5,825 bases of DNA from Melioribacteraceae bacterium (lineage in GTDB: Bacteria > Bacteroidota > Ignavibacteria > Ignavibacteriales > Melioribacteraceae). Location of the stretch: assembly GCA_027036655.1 (NCBI GenBank), contig JALWEC010000015.1, positions 1 to 5,825 on the forward strand, read 5' to 3'. The notes beneath the pieces were generated by a model. That model ran no database searches. It was not told the origin of the DNA and was given only the letters and a program-made list of their open reading frames with translations. Positions 4,367-5,825 of the stretch are shown here, one piece after another; within the stretch, counting starts at the first letter, position 1; each line of letters opens with the position of its first letter. Made by a program: the position numbers and the translations under genes.

Positions 4367-5242
4367 CATCGCTTGCACCAATTCAATACTCGGTCTGGCG
4401 TCCTCAATGCCAAAACCGTTACCGTTAAGAACATCCCGATAAACTTTTGTGTGCAGATCGGTAAACCCTTTTGAGAATTCAAACTCCTCGCCGTCAATCA
4501 GTATCGAGCGATAAGTTCTCTTGCCCGCTTCCTTTTCAGATTCCGGTACATCGGCATAATCAATAGATAAAAACCAGCTTACATCGGCATTCTGTAACTC
4601 GAGAGTTCCTTTCATCTTTCTCGGTTCGGAAATTTCCAGCTTATAATTTTTAACTTTACCGAAAAGAAACATCAGCATATCAAAAAAGTGAATTCCAATA
4701 TTCGTTGCAATTCCACCCGATTTGGAAATATCTCCTTTCCACGAAAAATCATACCATTGCCCCCGCGAAGTAATGTACTTCAAATCAACATTGTGTCTTT
4801 CAGTGGAGTCCTTTACTTTCTCCTTCAGTGCAAGCACCGAGTCATGTAATCTTAATTGAAGTATATTGTAAACTTTCCTTCCCGTTTCTTCTTCAATTTC
4901 CTGAAGCGCGTCAAGGTTCCACGGATTGAGAACAAGCGGCTTTTCACAGATAGCATCGGCGCCCATTCTTAAAGCGAGACGAATATGTGAATCATGCAGA
5001 TAATTCGGGGTACATACCGACAAATAATCAATCGGATTATGCTCTCTTCTCAACTTTTCGAGATGCCGCTCAAAGCGCTCATACTCACTAAAAAATGCGG
5101 TGTTCGGAAAATAAGAATCGATTATGCCTACCGAATCATGAACATCTAAAGCGGCAATCAACTCATTGCCCGTATCTCTGATAGCTTGAAAATGTCTCGG
5201 AGCAATATATCCGGCTGCGCCGGTTAACGCAAATTTTTTCAT
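4358..5242 (-). CDS. wbpB: UDP-N-acetylglucosaminuronate 3-dehydrogenase, Gfo/Idh/MocA family, WbpB-like
   Basis: Predicted NAD-dependent oxidation of C3 of UDP-GlcNAcA to the 3-keto sugar, coupled in Pseudomonas to WbpE. It has 294 residues. The N-terminal Rossmann fold starts FALTGAAGYIAPRH (4-17); NELIAALDVHDSVGIIDSYFP (26-46) is the WbpB-type signature; CTPNYLHDSHIRLAL (77-91) follows, and the catalytic block CEKPLVLNPWNL has Lys101. In the C-terminal domain GGIATNIGIHFFDML (176-190) includes the likely active-site His185. GGAGG five bases before the ATG supports the start. It is the first pathway gene in the transcript. The C-terminus stops soon after GIEDARPSIELVQAMRK, whereas family members are usually about 315 residues. 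The stop TGA lies inside the heptamer array, so about 20 residues may have been lost at the cassette junction. Confidence 0.9.
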   Translation of the reverse strand: MKKFALTGAAGYIAPRHFQAIRDTGNELIAALDVHDSVGIIDSYFPNTAFFSEYERFERHLEKLRREHNPIDYLSVCTPNYLHDSHIRLALRMGADAICEKPLVLNPWNLDALQEIEEETGRKVYNILQLRLHDSVLALKEKVKDSTERHNVDLKYITSRGQWYDFSWKGDISKSGGIATNIGIHFFDMLMFLFGKVKNYKLEISEPRKMKGTLELQNADVSWFLSIDYADVPESEKEAGKRTYRSILIDGEEFEFSKGFTDLHTKVYRDVLNGNGFGIEDARPSIELVQAMRK

Positions 5243-5258
5243 TCTTCCTCCAAATTTA

Positions 5259-5272
5259 TCCGCCTATGCGGA
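5259..5272. repeat. Short palindrome TCCGC-CTAT-GCGGA just upstream of wbpB
   Basis: Five-base perfect arms with a 4-base loop, ending 17 bp before the wbpB start. It could fold in the wbpB leader near the GGAGG ribosome binding site. It resembles the TCCGCC/GGCGGA palindromes at 4337 and 5394. Confidence 0.45.
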
Positions 5273-5309
5273 CAAAGGGTTTATGTGAGACCTTTGCACA
5301 ACCTAAATT

Positions 5310-5444
5310 TGTCATATTGAATTCACCACAGCGAAGGTGGGGACCGTCCGAAATATCTCTAAATTCGGTATAATTACCGGTTTTGAGATTCTTTCCGCCA
5401 ATCCGTCTTGGCGGAGGATTCGCTTCGCTCCATTCAGAATGACA
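5310..5444. repeat. 135-bp imperfect inverted-repeat element
   Basis: The ends are inverted: TGTCATATTGAAT at 5310-5322 pairs with ATTCAGAATGACA at 5432-5444. Inner segments GCGAAGG/CGCTTCGCT and GAAATATCTC/GAGATTCTTT also pair. A perfect 8-bp-arm hairpin TCCGCCAA/TTGGCGGA (5394-5415, 6-base loop) sits in one arm. It resembles the GTCATTCTGAAT...GAATGACA intergenic repeats widespread in Bacteroidota and related phyla. It is non-coding and probably a dispersed miniature repeat. Confidence 0.65.
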
Positions 5445-5484
5445 TTTTACAGGGTTATTCAAAGTCTTCTATGTGTTTATAAGT

Positions 5485-5525
5485 TTAGCGATTCATTTCG
5501 AATCCGCGAAAATACGCATTAGCGA
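5485..5525. repeat. Degenerate TTAGCGA repeat region
   Basis: TTAGCGA occurs at 5485-5491 and 5519-5525, with related CCGCGAAAA and CGCATTAGCGAA between them. It looks like a worn dispersed intergenic repeat; no gene is present. Confidence 0.4.
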
Positions 5526-5527
5526 AT

Positions 5528-5548
5528 TATTGACCAATGACTATTGAC
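5528..5548. repeat. Lone heptamer array (NANTGAC type)
   Basis: Three units, TATTGAC, CAATGAC and TATTGAC, in perfect 7-bp register. Unlike the other arrays it has no inverted partner and no S23-like gene beside it within the window. It precedes the 21-bp repeat at 5560. Confidence 0.65.
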
Positions 5549-5559
5549 CGCTTTTTTAA

Positions 5560-5580
5560 AGCTTCGCCACGTAACTCACA
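5560..5580. repeat. 21-bp dispersed repeat, copy 2
   Basis: Second copy of the repeat at 948-968 (13 bp identical, 19 of 21 overall). It lies 11 bp after the lone heptamer array, on the same strand as copy 1 and in the same position relative to an array. Confidence 0.75.
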
Positions 5581-5825
5581 AAATAAATGCAAGTCTGATT
5601 CATTTAAAAAATGCTAAACTTAAATATATTAGATAATGCGACAAGCAGCAAAGAGAAAAATATGGACAAATAATTGCGCGGCTACCCCGAAAAAGGATAG
5701 TTCCAATTATCAATTCTATTACGTCTTTCGTTTCGCATCTGACAACGGAAAATTCTTTATCCATATCATTCCGCCCCCAACGAAAAACAGCAATGTTGTC
5801 AACTTAAGATTTTTTTATAATTAAC
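5581..5825. other. Non-coding, AT-rich right end of the window
   Basis: I see no supported gene on either strand. A 62-codon frame at 5636-5824 on the plus strand lacks a Shine-Dalgarno and resembles nothing I recognise. The wbpB promoter may lie here or further right, but I find no convincing match. Confidence 0.5.

Noticed and set aside
5256..5462. 68-codon open frame on the minus strand upstream of wbpB
   Set aside because: It lies almost wholly within the 135-bp inverted-repeat element and is explained by it.
5636..5824. 62-codon open frame on the plus strand at the right edge
   Set aside because: No Shine-Dalgarno, no recognisable domain, and AT-rich surroundings like the rest of the non-coding end.

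Overview
The window carries part of a surface-polysaccharide nucleotide-sugar locus, read entirely on the minus strand. In transcription order (right to left) it holds a WbpB-type oxidoreductase, a WbpD-type acetyltransferase, a WbpE-type PLP aminotransferase and the first third of a WbpA-type UDP-sugar 6-dehydrogenase that runs off the left edge. In Pseudomonas these four enzymes turn UDP-GlcNAc into UDP-2,3-diacetamido-2,3-dideoxy-glucuronic acid, in the reaction order WbpA, WbpB, WbpE, WbpD, for use in O-antigen or capsule. The AT-rich non-coding DNA, the repeat-dense intergenic regions and the abundance of S23-type four-helix-bundle genes suggest the Bacteroidota/Chlorobiota/Ignavibacteriota group. 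That placement is inference; there is no rRNA or other marker gene here.

The striking feature is that each of the three gaps between the four wbp genes contains one small four-helix-bundle gene of the S23 / 23S rRNA intervening-sequence protein family (PF05635/TIGR02436 type), in the same orientation as the pathway. Each small gene is flanked by degenerate 7-bp repeat arrays arranged as inverted repeats. The two arrays of one gene share a heptamer type, but the type differs between the three genes: TAGAANN around copy 1, NNNNCAG around copy 2, NANNAGT around copy 3. The arrays reach into the neighbouring genes. They supply the stop codons of wbpB and wbpD. A nearly identical 20-bp junction next to them carries the Shine-Dalgarno sequence of wbpD and of wbpE. 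The arrangement looks like a cassette that sits inside an operon without breaking it, and it resembles the stem-bounded intervening sequences of 23S rRNA, but here located in mRNA.

Layout: 1-447 wbpA-like start; 496-943 cassette 1; 944-1548 long non-coding gap with a CRP-like palindrome, a possible promoter and a REP-like inverted repeat; 1549-2715 wbpE-like; 2721-3257 cassette 2; 3234-3833 wbpD-like; 3839-4366 cassette 3; 4358-5242 wbpB-like; 5243-5825 repeat-rich DNA with no convincing gene (a 135-bp inverted-repeat element, a lone heptamer array and a second copy of a 21-bp repeat also found at 948-968).
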